Program-made: the position numbers and the translations under genes | Source: Lutimonas zeaxanthinifaciens | GTDB lineage: Bacteria; Bacteroidota; Bacteroidia; Flavobacteriales; Flavobacteriaceae | Direction: 5' to 3' | NCBI RefSeq assembly: GCF_030503675.1 | Contig: NZ_CP129964.1 | Location: 2,542,001 to 2,606,000, forward strand | Length of the DNA: 64,000 nucleotides | In this document: in pieces, positions 8,781 through 18,319 of the stretch | How the letters are laid out: every line of letters begins with the position of its first letter | How positions within the stretch are numbered: the first letter of the stretch is position 1 | Notes under the pieces: model-generated | What the model saw: the letters and a program-made list of their open reading frames with translations, nothing else | Database searches by the model: none | Told to the model about the DNA's origin: nothing

Positions 8781-9013
8781 CGTTTCTTCTATTTTTAATT
8801 ATTAATTAGGTTGCAAATATGTGCTAAATATTTCAATACGTAAACATATTTATTATATTAATTACTATATGTAACTTTTTGGACTATTTTGATGTAATTA
8901 TGAAACCTTAAAAACGGCAAACCCTTTCAATACTTTATATATGAAATAAGAGGTGCTTAAATGAATTTTATTCGTTCCTCAAAAAAGTAATTACACGGAT
9001 CGAATAATTTTTA

Positions 9014-10093
9014 TCAGATTATTCTCCAGATTATCTGATATATAGTTTCTCCAATATTTTTCCCGTACAGATCTTTATCAAAGACTGGTTTATGCTCCTC
9101 AAATTTACGATAAGCCTCTTTAATTCTCTCTGAATCTGCTCCGGTGATTACAGCATAATGATGATCTACTAATTCTACCCATTCGGTTTCTTCTCGAACG
9201 ATAACACATGGCTTTTGATTAAAATAAGCCTCCTTCTGGAGCCCTCCACTGTCGGTAATTACCATTTGGCAATGCTTTAACAACTCAAGCATGTCAAAAT
9301 AACCCAACGGTTCAGTAATCAAGCCTGCAAAATTGATTCCGGTTTTTTTTATGGCGGCCCGGGTTCTGGGATGCATCGGTAAGACCACTGTCGTAGATTT
9401 TGAAATCTCATTGAGGCTATTAATAATCGACTCCAGATTTCCGGCGTCATCCGTATTTTCCTGTCTGTGGACTGTTGCTAAAACAAAATTTTTGTCTTTC
9501 AGGGATAATTGATGGATCAAAGACGATTTTTCAGAAGATAATCGACCGTAATACTCTACAGAGTCTTTCATGATATCACCAGATAAAATGACTTCCGCAT
9601 CAAAATGATCAAAACCCTCCGTTTTTAAGTTGGCGACGGCTGATGGCGTTGGGCAAAACAGAAAATCAGAAATTCGATCGGTAAGAATCCTGTTAACCTC
9701 CTCCGGCATTCCCATATTAAAAGATCTAAGGCCGGCCTCAACATGAGCGACCCTTATACCGAGTTTCTTTGCAGCAAGTGCCCCGGCAAGTGTCGAATTT
9801 GTATCGCCGTATACCACAACTAAATCGGGCTTTTCATTTAAGAGTATTTCTTCAATGCCCTCAAGCATTCTTCCTGTCATTGCTCCATGACCAAGATTAT
9901 TGATTTCAAGATTGTATTGAGGCTTTGGAATCTTCATTTCATCAAAAAAGACGGCACTCATATTTTTATCAAAATGCTGGCCCGTATGAATAATTACCTC
10001 CTTCAATTCCCCACGTTCCCGTATGATCCGACTCAGTACAGCCCCCTTTATAAACTGAGGCCTGGCTCCTAAAACACTTACTACTTTTTTCAT
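9014..10093 (-). CDS. wecB: UDP-N-acetylglucosamine 2-epimerase (non-hydrolysing)
   Basis: The 359-residue cytosolic enzyme interconverts UDP-GlcNAc and UDP-ManNAc, supplying precursors for surface polysaccharide. Family features include the start VVSVLGARPQFIKGA, the HTGQHFDKNMS segment, VYGDTNSTLAGALAA, HVEAGLRSF and the late TDSGGLQKEA motif; the length is typical. It is the last gene of a minus-strand run of glycosyltransferase and membrane-protein genes, 54 bases after its neighbour. That gap holds a tandem nine-base repeat, so it may be less tightly coupled to the operon. Confidence 0.93.
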   Translation of the reverse strand: MKKVVSVLGARPQFIKGAVLSRIIRERGELKEVIIHTGQHFDKNMSAVFFDEMKIPKPQYNLEINNLGHGAMTGRMLEGIEEILLNEKPDLVVVYGDTNSTLAGALAAKKLGIRVAHVEAGLRSFNMGMPEEVNRILTDRISDFLFCPTPSAVANLKTEGFDHFDAEVILSGDIMKDSVEYYGRLSSEKSSLIHQLSLKDKNFVLATVHRQENTDDAGNLESIINSLNEISKSTTVVLPMHPRTRAAIKKTGINFAGLITEPLGYFDMLELLKHCQMVITDSGGLQKEAYFNQKPCVIVREETEWVELVDHHYAVITGADSERIKEAYRKFEEHKPVFDKDLYGKNIGETIYQIIWRII

Positions 10094-10110
10094 CTTTGAT
10101 CTGAACTTAC

Positions 10111-10128
10111 TGTTCGCTCTGTTCGCTC
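10111..10128. repeat. Tandem duplication of a 9-base unit
   Basis: TGTTCGCTC occurs twice back to back in the 54-base gap between wecB and the glycosyltransferase gene upstream of it. No function is apparent; it looks like a small slippage product. Confidence 0.6.
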
Positions 10129-10147
10129 TGCTATTTTACAGAAATTC

Positions 10148-11419
10148 TTAAATTGATTTTATCAGACTTGCCAATTTCTCGGAAAGGTTTCTCCTGTGAT
10201 ACCGGTCTATATTTTTAGATCTAACCTTCAATTGATCTGATTTATACTTATTGTAACAAGCCAGAATAGATTCTTTCAAGCCTTTTGAGTCCTCAAAATC
10301 AATCATTATACCATTTCCTGAATCTTTCATGATACTCGCCAGATCCCCATCAAGCGGACCTATGCCAATAATAGGCCTGTTACTTTGAAGATATTCAAAA
10401 ACCTTACCAGTGATTATTGATTTGGCCGAGGGAACCCTGTTTACGGATAGCAACAATATTTGTGACGTACTCTGGTATTGCATCACTTCTTTATGCGGCA
10501 AATATGAAATAAAATTCACAAAATCCGTCAGCCCTTCCTTTTGGATGCTTTCAAATATAGACTTATCACATTTTCCGATGAGTTTTACCTGCAGATCTTT
10601 CTCAAATTCAGAAGATTCTTGTATCAGTTCTTTTAAAACCCTCCACAATATCAACGGGTTTCTATCCGCATTCATCATTCCGATATGTGAGATACTGAAT
10701 CTCTTATCAAGCATATTGTTATCATTAACAATTTCCCCGTCATAACCATTAGTAATTACATGAACATTTTTATTTCGATCGTCAAATTCCTTTTTCATGG
10801 AAGCTCCCACAACGACAACAGCATCTGCTTTTTTTAAGACCTCATTTTCGAGTTCATAATGCTTCTTTTTAGACTTTTTGGTCATTGGAAGGGTATGGAA
10901 ATAATCAATGTTCGTCCAGGGATCCCTGAAATCAGCAATCCATTTTACACCTGTTTTTTCCTTAAGCTCCTTTCCTATCAGATGCAGACTATGGGGAGGG
11001 CCGGATGTTACTACAACATCAATGGATTGTTCCTCCATATAACGAAGTAATCTTTTCACCGATGGTCTTACCCAGTATTTACGAGCATCAGGAATAAAAT
11101 AATTTGCTCTGATATACTGGAGTTGCCTACCAATAAAAGATGGCTTACTACTTAGGAATCCTGCGGAAACCTGCTTTTCTTTATTACTAAACTTAGAAAG
11201 GAAATCATTAGGTTCCCATATAGGTTCTTTTAAAACCTCAATTTCCGATGGAACCTCCTCGTTCAAACTCTCATCAGTAAGAGCGTAATTAGCATTCTGG
11301 ACTGTGTAAACAACCGGGTCAATACCAAATTCCGGAAGGTATTTGACAAATTTCAGCCATCGCTGAACTCCGCTTCCTCCGGCAGGAGGCCAATAATATG
11401 TGATCAAGAGTGCTTTCAA
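10148..11419 (-). CDS. Glycosyltransferase, GT4-like
   Basis: The 423-residue protein has the two-domain GT-B layout. Its N-terminal acceptor domain opens with a GGSGVQRWLKFVKYLP loop typical of GT4-like enzymes. The middle carries DFRDPWTN, and the C-terminal nucleotide-sugar domain includes KLIGKCD, GKVFEYLQSNRPIIGIGP and EDSKGLKESI. It probably adds a sugar to a lipid-linked glycan at the inner face of the membrane; donor and acceptor cannot be read from sequence. Its start overlaps the end of the next glycosyltransferase gene by four bases (ATGA), so the two are probably translationally coupled. Confidence 0.85.
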   Translation of the reverse strand: MKALLITYYWPPAGGSGVQRWLKFVKYLPEFGIDPVVYTVQNANYALTDESLNEEVPSEIEVLKEPIWEPNDFLSKFSNKEKQVSAGFLSSKPSFIGRQLQYIRANYFIPDARKYWVRPSVKRLLRYMEEQSIDVVVTSGPPHSLHLIGKELKEKTGVKWIADFRDPWTNIDYFHTLPMTKKSKKKHYELENEVLKKADAVVVVGASMKKEFDDRNKNVHVITNGYDGEIVNDNNMLDKRFSISHIGMMNADRNPLILWRVLKELIQESSEFEKDLQVKLIGKCDKSIFESIQKEGLTDFVNFISYLPHKEVMQYQSTSQILLLSVNRVPSAKSIITGKVFEYLQSNRPIIGIGPLDGDLASIMKDSGNGIMIDFEDSKGLKESILACYNKYKSDQLKVRSKNIDRYHRRNLSEKLASLIKSI

Positions 11420-12618
11420 GATGATTCAAATTCCAAATATAAGTTCTTCAATTCACTCGAAACTATTTCCCATGAAAATTTGTCCTCGATGAATCTCTTT
11501 CCATTTCTTCCCAATTCTTCCGCGAGCCGATCATTGTTATAAAGCTGTAAAATTCTTGTTTCTATATCTTTTACATCCTTTTCTTTATGGATAAGACCGC
11601 TATTTGCTTTTTTTATAATTTGTTTCTGGGCTTTTGCATCGCTTGCAACAAGCGGAACTTCAAAACTCATATACTGAAACAACTTATTGGCATAAGTTGT
11701 ATCATGATGAGGGTTTCTATGCAAAGGTGAGACTCCAATACAGGCTGTTTTTAAATAACTTTGAAAAGACTTAGGGTCCTGCCATCCTTCAAAATCAACG
11801 TAATCCTGTATACCAAGCTCCTTTACCTTGTTTTTTAAAATGTGATCCGAGGAATTACTCCCTACGATAACCAGCTTAAGGTTTTGCTTTAGATCTTGGC
11901 CATTTATGATATTAGCCACCGCCTTTATAACCGACAATAACCCTCTTCGCAAACCTGTGTCCCCTAAATAGAGAATCACAAAAGTACCTTTATACCTTTT
12001 TAAAATTAAATCATCCAGTTCATAATCCTGATAGAAGGATTTCTTTACCGTATTGGGAACCACTACGATGCGGTCAGCAGCAATTCCCAACCGCTGGATC
12101 AACTCCTTTTTGGACTCATTTGTAACAACTACGGTCTTTGAAACCTTTTTCACCAACTCTCCTTCTTTCTTTTTCCATCTTTCAGGCGATATGAGCAGGT
12201 TTCCGGGAAACTTCTTCAAATGAGGATAGTATTTCATGATTTCAGGGCGGTTCTCATGCAGATCGAGAATCACAGGAAGATTTAATTTCTTATTTGCCAG
12301 TAATGTGGCGTCTCCTGCCACCATATCATGAATGTGAATCACATCAATTTGATTCAACTCCAGAAAACTCCTGATCTTTTTTGAAAGGCCTATTCGATAA
12401 AAAGGAAGTGTATAAGAAAGGGCTGATAATTTATATTCGATCTTACCGCTCGAATACCTTCTTAATTGAATTCCCTTGTAAGTCTCACTTGTCTTCTCGT
12501 TCTTATAAGATAGACAAAACAAAAAGACTTCATATCCTGCCTCGATCAAGGTCAAAGCCTCATTCTCTACCCGGGGGTCGGGAGGAAAGGGCTTGTCTAA
12601 AATCATTCCAATTTTCAT
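11416..12618 (-). CDS. Glycosyltransferase family 4 protein
   Basis: The 400-residue GT-B enzyme opens MKIGMILDKPFPPDPRVENEA, the common start of GT4 proteins in exopolysaccharide clusters. The C-terminal domain has ILYLGDTGLRRGLLSVIKA, FEGW, GVSPLHRN and the family region NKLFQYMSFEVPLVASDAKAQ. It is likely to work with its neighbours on the same glycan. It lies 11 bases after the methyltransferase gene and overlaps the following glycosyltransferase gene by four bases, indicating an operon. Its donor and acceptor sugars are not predictable here. Confidence 0.87.
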   Translation of the reverse strand: MKIGMILDKPFPPDPRVENEALTLIEAGYEVFLFCLSYKNEKTSETYKGIQLRRYSSGKIEYKLSALSYTLPFYRIGLSKKIRSFLELNQIDVIHIHDMVAGDATLLANKKLNLPVILDLHENRPEIMKYYPHLKKFPGNLLISPERWKKKEGELVKKVSKTVVVTNESKKELIQRLGIAADRIVVVPNTVKKSFYQDYELDDLILKRYKGTFVILYLGDTGLRRGLLSVIKAVANIINGQDLKQNLKLVIVGSNSSDHILKNKVKELGIQDYVDFEGWQDPKSFQSYLKTACIGVSPLHRNPHHDTTYANKLFQYMSFEVPLVASDAKAQKQIIKKANSGLIHKEKDVKDIETRILQLYNNDRLAEELGRNGKRFIEDKFSWEIVSSELKNLYLEFESS

Positions 12619-12629
12619 TTTTAAATCAA

Positions 12630-13160
12630 CTATCTTTCAGCATAAACTGCGTAGTATCGGGGAGTAAATCTTCTTAAAATGGGCCTGAATCCGATCTTAT
12701 TGACAGGACTCGACCATTTTTCACACTTTTTAATCTGCCATCCGGACTTCTCCAGAAGCCAGTCAAACTGCCAATCTTCAAATTCATGGTAATGCCTGTC
12801 CCATTTATCGGTTTTACTTCTGTAAGCCGAGGCAAACCATAACTTCAATGGAACTGTGGTAATTAGTTTCGAGGCCTTGATTGTATTCAAGACATTAAAG
12901 GGCGCTATAAGGTGCTCAAATATTTCAAATGCAGTAACAGCATCCACCTCGTAGTTGTTTACATTGGCATAATCAAAATCAAGATCCTCTCCTTGCGTAT
13001 TGTACACCTTATAACCATGAGCTTCAAGAATCTCGCTTAACTCATTTCTAATACCAAGATCAAGAATTGTGGCAGGTGCCGGAAGAACAGATTGCAAAAA
13101 TTTTAAGGTATGTTCATACCTTTTTTTCGGCATCGTTTTATATGACTTGAATTGACTCAT
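12630..13160 (-). CDS. SAM-dependent class I methyltransferase
   Basis: The 176-residue protein has a Rossmann methyltransferase core: motif I ILDLGIRN (about residue 35), an acidic position in EDLDFDYAN, and motif IV-like VTAFEIFEHL. The substrate is unknown. Its place between YfhO-like and glycosyltransferase genes suggests a role in glycan or lipid-carrier modification. Its start lies inside the last 23 bases of the preceding gene, which supports coupled translation. The glycine-rich SAM loop is less regular than usual (DLGIRNE), so the fold is surer than the activity. Confidence 0.75.
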   Translation of the reverse strand: MSQFKSYKTMPKKRYEHTLKFLQSVLPAPATILDLGIRNELSEILEAHGYKVYNTQGEDLDFDYANVNNYEVDAVTAFEIFEHLIAPFNVLNTIKASKLITTVPLKLWFASAYRSKTDKWDRHYHEFEDWQFDWLLEKSGWQIKKCEKWSSPVNKIGFRPILRRFTPRYYAVYAER

Positions 13161-15606
13161 TTTTATCTGTTGGTCCTTTTTTATCTGTTGGACTATTATT
13201 TGATTTCCTTTTTCGTAAATACCATCCCATTGGAATCAGCAATAACAATCCGTAAGAAATGAGCGAAATTACGCTACCGGTCTGAATTACCTTTGGTTCA
13301 AATTTAAACACAAGTTCGTGATTTCCTTCCGGGATCATAGCCGCGCGTAACACATAATTCGCTCTCATATGCGGAATAAGCTCACCATCCAGGTAGGCAT
13401 TCCATCCATCTTTGTAGTATATTTCAGAAAATACGGCAAGCTGATCAGAGGATGTATTTGTTTGATATATCATTTCATTTGCTTTATACGAGGTCAGGAC
13501 GATCGTATCTGTGCTGTCTTTCATAAAACTTCTTCCCTCCAGCAAGGATTCATAATCTCTGGTCAGGATTACTCTTTTCTCTGTATCCAGACTATCCAGT
13601 GCTCTAATTTCTTCGTTGGCCGTATCTACAAATTCGATCTGTTCCACAAACCAGGCATTACCATTAGCTTCCTGGTTCAACTGAACATTCTCAACATTAT
13701 TCTCCCCCGGAAAAACAAAATATTTGGTATTGAGCATATTTAAAACCTCAATATTATTTCTAGCTATCTGAAACTCGTAAAGCTCCTGAAACCTTCTGGG
13801 TTTTGCCGCATGATAACCCCCGACTGAATTGTGAAAAAATGAGGTACTGCCATCATTCAAAGGATCCACCATAAAATTGAGCACTCTATAATGACCTTTA
13901 TCCTTTAAAATCTCCGATTGCATCGGACTTAAATCAAAAGGCTTCTCAAGCCTTGATTTTGATATAAAATCATCTTTGTTGACATAGCGCTGATCCACAA
14001 CAACCAGGTCAACGACAACCAGTATTAAAACCCCTCCAATGACAATATTCCGTTTAATTTTATTTGTTAAAAACAACCATAATAAACAAGCCGTAATGAC
14101 CACATAGATCAGAGATCGCAAACTGTCCTGAAAGAAAATGGTTCTTCTGTCTTCGATCAAAATATCCGACAACCCGGCCAGCATATTTTCATAACCGGCA
14201 TCGCGAAAACTCTCAAACGAGAACAAATTGGCTCCAAAAGCGGTAAAGAACAAAGCCAGCCCAGCCACTGAAATCCCAGCCCATTTAATGGCCTGTAATC
14301 GCTCTTCTTTTTTTGTCTTCTCGCTTAAAAACTTCTGTAGCCCCAATATGGCAAGAACAGGAACAGCAAGTTCAGCGATGACCTGAATTGACGACACTGC
14401 TCTGAATTTATTATATAACGGGACATAATCGATAAAGAAATTTGTTATCAAATTAAAATTCTTTCCCCAACTTAAAACCACCGAAAACACCGTAGCAGCG
14501 ATTAACCATTTCTTCATCGGGCCCTTTATCAATATTGCACCGAGCACAAAAAGAAAAATCAAAACTGAACCGATATAGGGTGGTGCCGCAACGATGGGCT
14601 GGTCACCCCAGTACATAGGCGCATTTTCCGCAAAATTAAGGGCTTGTTTTCTCCCTGCCTTATCCTTTAAGAACCGGTAAGTATAACTTTCTTTATCTAA
14701 CTTTTCATTATTGGACCCTCCCATAAAACGAGGAATAAAAAGGTCAAAAGTCTCAAGAATTCCAAAGCTGTATTGTGTAATATATTCTTTTGAAAGCCCC
14801 GAACTGATCTCCTTTGGGCTTCCATCAGGGTTGATCGTTAGTTCACTCTGACTTCGAGTACTATGATCCGCGTATTCCTTGGTTGCCAGCAAACTTGTCG
14901 CATTCACTCCAACGGCAAGTATAACCGCAATAAGAAGCAACCCAATTTGTTTGGCAAATTCGGGCAATCTTCTCTCTTTGAATGCTTCAATCAAATAAAT
15001 GATACCAAAGATCAATACGGCAAATAGCAAATAATAGGTCATTTGAGGATGACTGGCATTAATTTCCAATGCCATTGCCACGGCAGTAAGGACAAATCCC
15101 GGTAAATACTTTTTGTCAAAAACCAGAATTAATCCTGCCAAGACCATTGGCATGTATGATATGGCATGAGCCTTTGCATTATGTCCCACTCCGAGTATAA
15201 TAATCAGGTACGTTGAAAAACCGAATCCCAATGCTCCTATAAAGGCCAGTTTCCATTCTACTTTAAGAACAGACAACAAAACAAAAAACCCAAGGAAATA
15301 CAAAAACAAATAGTCTGCAGGCCTCGGCAAAAAGCGAAGCAAGCTGTCTACTTTTTTGATATAATCGTGCGGATAGTAGGTACTTAACTGATAAGTAGGC
15401 ATTCCTCCAAATGCCCTGTTGGTCCAATATGGCTCTTCTTGAAACTCAGCTCTGTGCTCTTTAACTTCCTTTGACATCCCCCTGAATTGGGCAATATCTG
15501 ACTGAAACAGTTCCTTCCCTTCCAGAACCGGGGAAAAATACGCCAGGGCGATCACCACAAAACTCAAAATCGGGATAAGAAATGGCAGGAATTTCTTGAT
15601 ATTCAT
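13138..15606 (-). CDS. YfhO-family polytopic membrane protein
   Basis: The 822-residue protein begins with a hydrophobic segment followed by a periplasmic FQSDIAQFRGMSKEVKEHR loop, typical of YfhO proteins. It then has about a dozen membrane helices, a soluble region (about 560-770), and a final helix near LISYGLLLLIPMGWYL with a basic tail. In Bacillus YfhO acts in glycosylation of teichoic acid, as a GT-C-type flippase or transferase partner. A similar role in cell-surface glycan modification is inferred here. The extreme C-terminus holds a small duplication (PTDKKG-PTDKNE) over the start of the methyltransferase gene. Confidence 0.82.
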   Translation of the reverse strand: MNIKKFLPFLIPILSFVVIALAYFSPVLEGKELFQSDIAQFRGMSKEVKEHRAEFQEEPYWTNRAFGGMPTYQLSTYYPHDYIKKVDSLLRFLPRPADYLFLYFLGFFVLLSVLKVEWKLAFIGALGFGFSTYLIIILGVGHNAKAHAISYMPMVLAGLILVFDKKYLPGFVLTAVAMALEINASHPQMTYYLLFAVLIFGIIYLIEAFKERRLPEFAKQIGLLLIAVILAVGVNATSLLATKEYADHSTRSQSELTINPDGSPKEISSGLSKEYITQYSFGILETFDLFIPRFMGGSNNEKLDKESYTYRFLKDKAGRKQALNFAENAPMYWGDQPIVAAPPYIGSVLIFLFVLGAILIKGPMKKWLIAATVFSVVLSWGKNFNLITNFFIDYVPLYNKFRAVSSIQVIAELAVPVLAILGLQKFLSEKTKKEERLQAIKWAGISVAGLALFFTAFGANLFSFESFRDAGYENMLAGLSDILIEDRRTIFFQDSLRSLIYVVITACLLWLFLTNKIKRNIVIGGVLILVVVDLVVVDQRYVNKDDFISKSRLEKPFDLSPMQSEILKDKGHYRVLNFMVDPLNDGSTSFFHNSVGGYHAAKPRRFQELYEFQIARNNIEVLNMLNTKYFVFPGENNVENVQLNQEANGNAWFVEQIEFVDTANEEIRALDSLDTEKRVILTRDYESLLEGRSFMKDSTDTIVLTSYKANEMIYQTNTSSDQLAVFSEIYYKDGWNAYLDGELIPHMRANYVLRAAMIPEGNHELVFKFEPKVIQTGSVISLISYGLLLLIPMGWYLRKRKSNNSPTDKKGPTDKNESIQVI

Positions 15607-15646
15607 AAATTAAGCTTATTTCTATTTAAAACTGACAACAAACCTG

Positions 15647-15919
15647 TCAATCATCAACCTCCTCGAAATCAACATATTCACCCACATCTTTATTGCTTTC
15701 TCTCTGTTTGACGGGTTGTTTATCAATGATCGTCTCACCTTCTCGTACGTTATCATTCTGCTGTGAATACCCTTGTTGTTCTCTCGCTTTTTTCTCAAAA
15801 TTCCGTACCGCTTTCTGCATCAAAACGGGCAGTAAAACCCGTGCCAGCCATTTGAAAGCATAATACCCAAGAATCAGGAACAAAATGAACCACAAACCCT
15901 GAATTGAAGCCTCCTGCAT
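15647..15919 (-). CDS. DUF4834-like small membrane protein
   Basis: The 90-residue protein has one N-terminal membrane helix (about 8-30, GLWFILFLILGYYAFKWLA), a basic stretch and an acidic C-terminal tail ending EYVDFEEVDD. This matches the DUF4834 family found only in Bacteroidota, whose function is unknown. The -7 candidate TATTTTTG on the minus strand (15939-15946) lies 19 bases before the ATG. It precedes the YfhO-like gene by 40 bases and may be co-transcribed with it. Confidence 0.65.
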   Translation of the reverse strand: MQEASIQGLWFILFLILGYYAFKWLARVLLPVLMQKAVRNFEKKAREQQGYSQQNDNVREGETIIDKQPVKQRESNKDVGEYVDFEEVDD

Positions 15920-15986
15920 AATTATAAAATTTAATTTTCAAAAATAACAATTTGCAGGCAACTTAAGCGTTTATATAATGAAAACT

Positions 15987-15994
15987 TACTTTTG
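15987..15994 (+). promoter_or_regulatory. -7 element before the outer-membrane-type gene
   Basis: TACTTTTG matches TAnnTTTG, 19 bases before the ATG at 16014. No TTG lies at the usual spacing, so support is moderate. Confidence 0.4.
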
Positions 15995-16013
15995 ATCATA
16001 TATTAAGTTGAAC

Positions 16014-17162
16014 ATGAAATCTTTTCTTAGCTCCCTACTTGTCATACTTTTGACACAAATCTGCCATGCGCAATACACTGAAGTCATCAATTCCCGTCGG
16101 CCCGGGTTTTCCGACAGCCCTTATAGCGTCGGAACCAAGGTCTATCAGGTAGAAGGTGGTTTATTTTATAAAAATGTGGGTCGATTTGAGTACTGGGACC
16201 CAATTCTGGAGCAAACTATTACTTATGGTGCGTCAAGTTTTGGAACAGATATTATGTTGAGAACAGGGCAGTTTTTTGAAAAACTGGAATTCAACCTGGA
16301 TATGGCTGTAGTAAGTGAAAACAGAGACTATACAAGGCCCGCCGTTTATACAGATTCAGGATTCGGTTTCAGCAAAATGACGCTGGGGGCAAAATACCTT
16401 GTTTATAAACCTGAATACGCGGATAAGTCGAAAGAGATCAGAAGCTGGAAGGCACGACATAGTTTTGACAAAAAGAGGCTTATACCTGCCGTGGGTGTTT
16501 ACGCAGGGCTCAATACCAATTTACTAACGGACCTGCACAAGAACCCTGAAGGGATCAGTCCCAGGTTTGCCATTTATACCCAAAACGACCTTTCCGAGCG
16601 ATTGATTGTTCTGCTCAACCTTATAGCTGATAAGGCTTTTACCAACGAAGCCGAAAATTCTTATATCATTACCGTAACCTATACCTTATTTGAAAACTGG
16701 TCCATATTTGGTGAAAATCAAGGATTTTTTAGAAAAAATGTTCCCAATGACTTTCAGTTCGGTGCGGGAGGTGCTTACCTGATCAATCCGAATATGCAGG
16801 CGGATTTTTCTGCTCGTATGATAGTAGACTCTCGCGGGGACAATACTTATTTAGTAGGAGGCGGCGTTTCATGGAGGCTGGATAAACATAAAGACCAGGT
16901 CATTGTTACCACGCCGGAGAATGACGAAATCAATGTACCACAGCAAAAGAAAAGTTTCTTTGACACCATCACTTTTGGCCTGTTTGCCGGGAATAAATCG
17001 TCGAATAGTGGTAAGATGAGAGAGGTTAAAACCTCGAAAGTAAAACCTAGAGAACTTCAGGCTCCCGTTAACAAAAAGGCCCAGAAAGCAAGAAAAAAAG
17101 CGAGTAAACAAGCCGAAAAGGAGAGAAAACAAAGAGAAAAAGCTCAAAAAAAACAGAAATAA
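16014..17162 (+). CDS. Outer-membrane beta-barrel-like protein (MetA-pathway transporter type) with basic tail
   Basis: The protein has about 382 residues from the ATG at 16014; a TTG six bases earlier is less likely. It starts with a signal peptide (MKSFLSSLLVILLTQICHAQ). The body resembles the Phenol_MetA_deg family of putative outer-membrane barrels: RPGFSDSPYSVG near the start, alternating amphipathic strands and GGAYLINPNMQADFSAR. The last 35 or so residues are an extraordinary Lys/Arg/Gln-rich tail (KKAQKARKKASKQAEKERK) that is not part of a barrel. The substrate is unknown. The GNAT-like gene follows 26 bases later but has its own candidate promoter. Confidence 0.65.
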   Translation: MKSFLSSLLVILLTQICHAQYTEVINSRRPGFSDSPYSVGTKVYQVEGGLFYKNVGRFEYWDPILEQTITYGASSFGTDIMLRTGQFFEKLEFNLDMAVVSENRDYTRPAVYTDSGFGFSKMTLGAKYLVYKPEYADKSKEIRSWKARHSFDKKRLIPAVGVYAGLNTNLLTDLHKNPEGISPRFAIYTQNDLSERLIVLLNLIADKAFTNEAENSYIITVTYTLFENWSIFGENQGFFRKNVPNDFQFGAGGAYLINPNMQADFSARMIVDSRGDNTYLVGGGVSWRLDKHKDQVIVTTPENDEINVPQQKKSFFDTITFGLFAGNKSSNSGKMREVKTSKVKPRELQAPVNKKAQKARKKASKQAEKERKQREKAQKKQK

Positions 17163-17176
17163 AATTAGAAATCCAC

Positions 17177-17184
17177 TAATTTTG
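17177..17184 (+). promoter_or_regulatory. -7 element placed four bases before an ATG
   Basis: TAATTTTG matches TAnnTTTG and is followed by CCGA and the ATG at 17189. The same four-base spacing occurs at three other genes in the window, consistent with a leaderless transcript. No clear -33 TTG is present. Confidence 0.45.
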
Positions 17185-17188
17185 CCGA

Positions 17189-18316
17189 ATGATTCAAATT
17201 AAGGAGATTTCGACTAAGAAGGAGCTTGAGGAATTTGTAAAATTCCCTTTTAAATTATACAAAGGAAACCCCTATTGGGTTCCCCCTATCATCAATCAGG
17301 AAGTAGCAGGCTTTGACAAAGAAACCAACCCTGTTTTTGAACATGCCGATGCACGTTTCTTTTTGGCCATAAAAGGCAAAGAAATTGTTGGAAGAGTGGC
17401 CGCGATCATTAATAATATTGAAGTAAAGCACCAAAATGTTAGCCGAATGCGTTTCGGATGGATTGATTTTATTGATGACCTGGAGGTAAGTAAAGCCTTA
17501 ATAGATAAAGTTGAGGAAATTGGAAGAAAGGCGGGTCTTGATTTTATTGAAGGTCCTCTTGGCTTCTCCAATTTAGATAAGGTCGGAGTATTGACTGAAG
17601 GATTCGAAATCATGAGCACCATGGTAACCTGGTACAATTACCCTTATTATGCTCAACATTTTAAAAAACTCGGCCTTGTTCCCGGACAAAAATTTATAGA
17701 GACCAATTTCAAACTGGAGGATGTGGACATTGCTAAATACCAGAAATATGCCTCATTGATTAAAAGGAGGTATAAACTGAAAGCGATAAATTTTAAATCT
17801 TCCAGGGAGGTACTGCCTTATGTTGAAGAAATGTTCCACCTTTTTAATACTTCATACGCAAAATTATCTTCATTTGTACCTGTAAGTGATAAACAAATAG
17901 CCTATTTAAAGAAGAAATTTATCAGTTTTGTCAATCCTGAATACATAAAGTTTATCGTTGACGAAAAAGGAAAACTGGTTACCTTTTCCATAACTATGCC
18001 TTCTTTTGCCAGAGCCCTGCAAAAGGCCAATGGAAAGTTGTTTCCAACCGGATTTCTTCACCTTCTTTACGCCAAAAAATACGCTAAGGCCTCGGTATTT
18101 TTTTTGATAGGGATCGCTCCGGAATACCAGAAAAAAGGAGTAACTGCCATTGTGTTTGACGAGTTCTTTAAAACCTACAGCTCCAAGGGCGTTACAAAAA
18201 TGATTATTACTCCCGAACTTGAAGAGAATAAGGATATTCAACTGATCTGGAAAAATTTTAAACCTCAAGTTCATAAAAGAAGATGCACCATGAGAATGGA
18301 CATCACTAAAAAATGA
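17189..18316 (+). CDS. GNAT-like N-acetyltransferase family protein
   Basis: The 375-residue protein is conserved in Bacteroidota. It starts with a GNAT-like region (KGNPYWVPPIINQE, FFLAIKGKEIVGRVAAIINN) and has a second half with a GNAT-like acetyl-CoA segment IGIAPEYQKKGVTAIVFDEF, resembling the Q/RxxGxG/A loop. It may be a tandem GNAT fold. The substrate is unknown. It lies upstream of rsmE with 55 bases between them that hold a perfect inverted repeat. Confidence 0.65.
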   Translation: MIQIKEISTKKELEEFVKFPFKLYKGNPYWVPPIINQEVAGFDKETNPVFEHADARFFLAIKGKEIVGRVAAIINNIEVKHQNVSRMRFGWIDFIDDLEVSKALIDKVEEIGRKAGLDFIEGPLGFSNLDKVGVLTEGFEIMSTMVTWYNYPYYAQHFKKLGLVPGQKFIETNFKLEDVDIAKYQKYASLIKRRYKLKAINFKSSREVLPYVEEMFHLFNTSYAKLSSFVPVSDKQIAYLKKKFISFVNPEYIKFIVDEKGKLVTFSITMPSFARALQKANGKLFPTGFLHLLYAKKYAKASVFFLIGIAPEYQKKGVTAIVFDEFFKTYSSKGVTKMIITPELEENKDIQLIWKNFKPQVHKRRCTMRMDITKK

Positions 18317-18319
18317 TCT

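Noticed and set aside
8781-9013. Possible tRNA or small RNA between asnB and wecB
   Set aside because: The stretch is AT-rich with no cloverleaf, T-loop sequence or strong stem; only weak imperfect hairpins.
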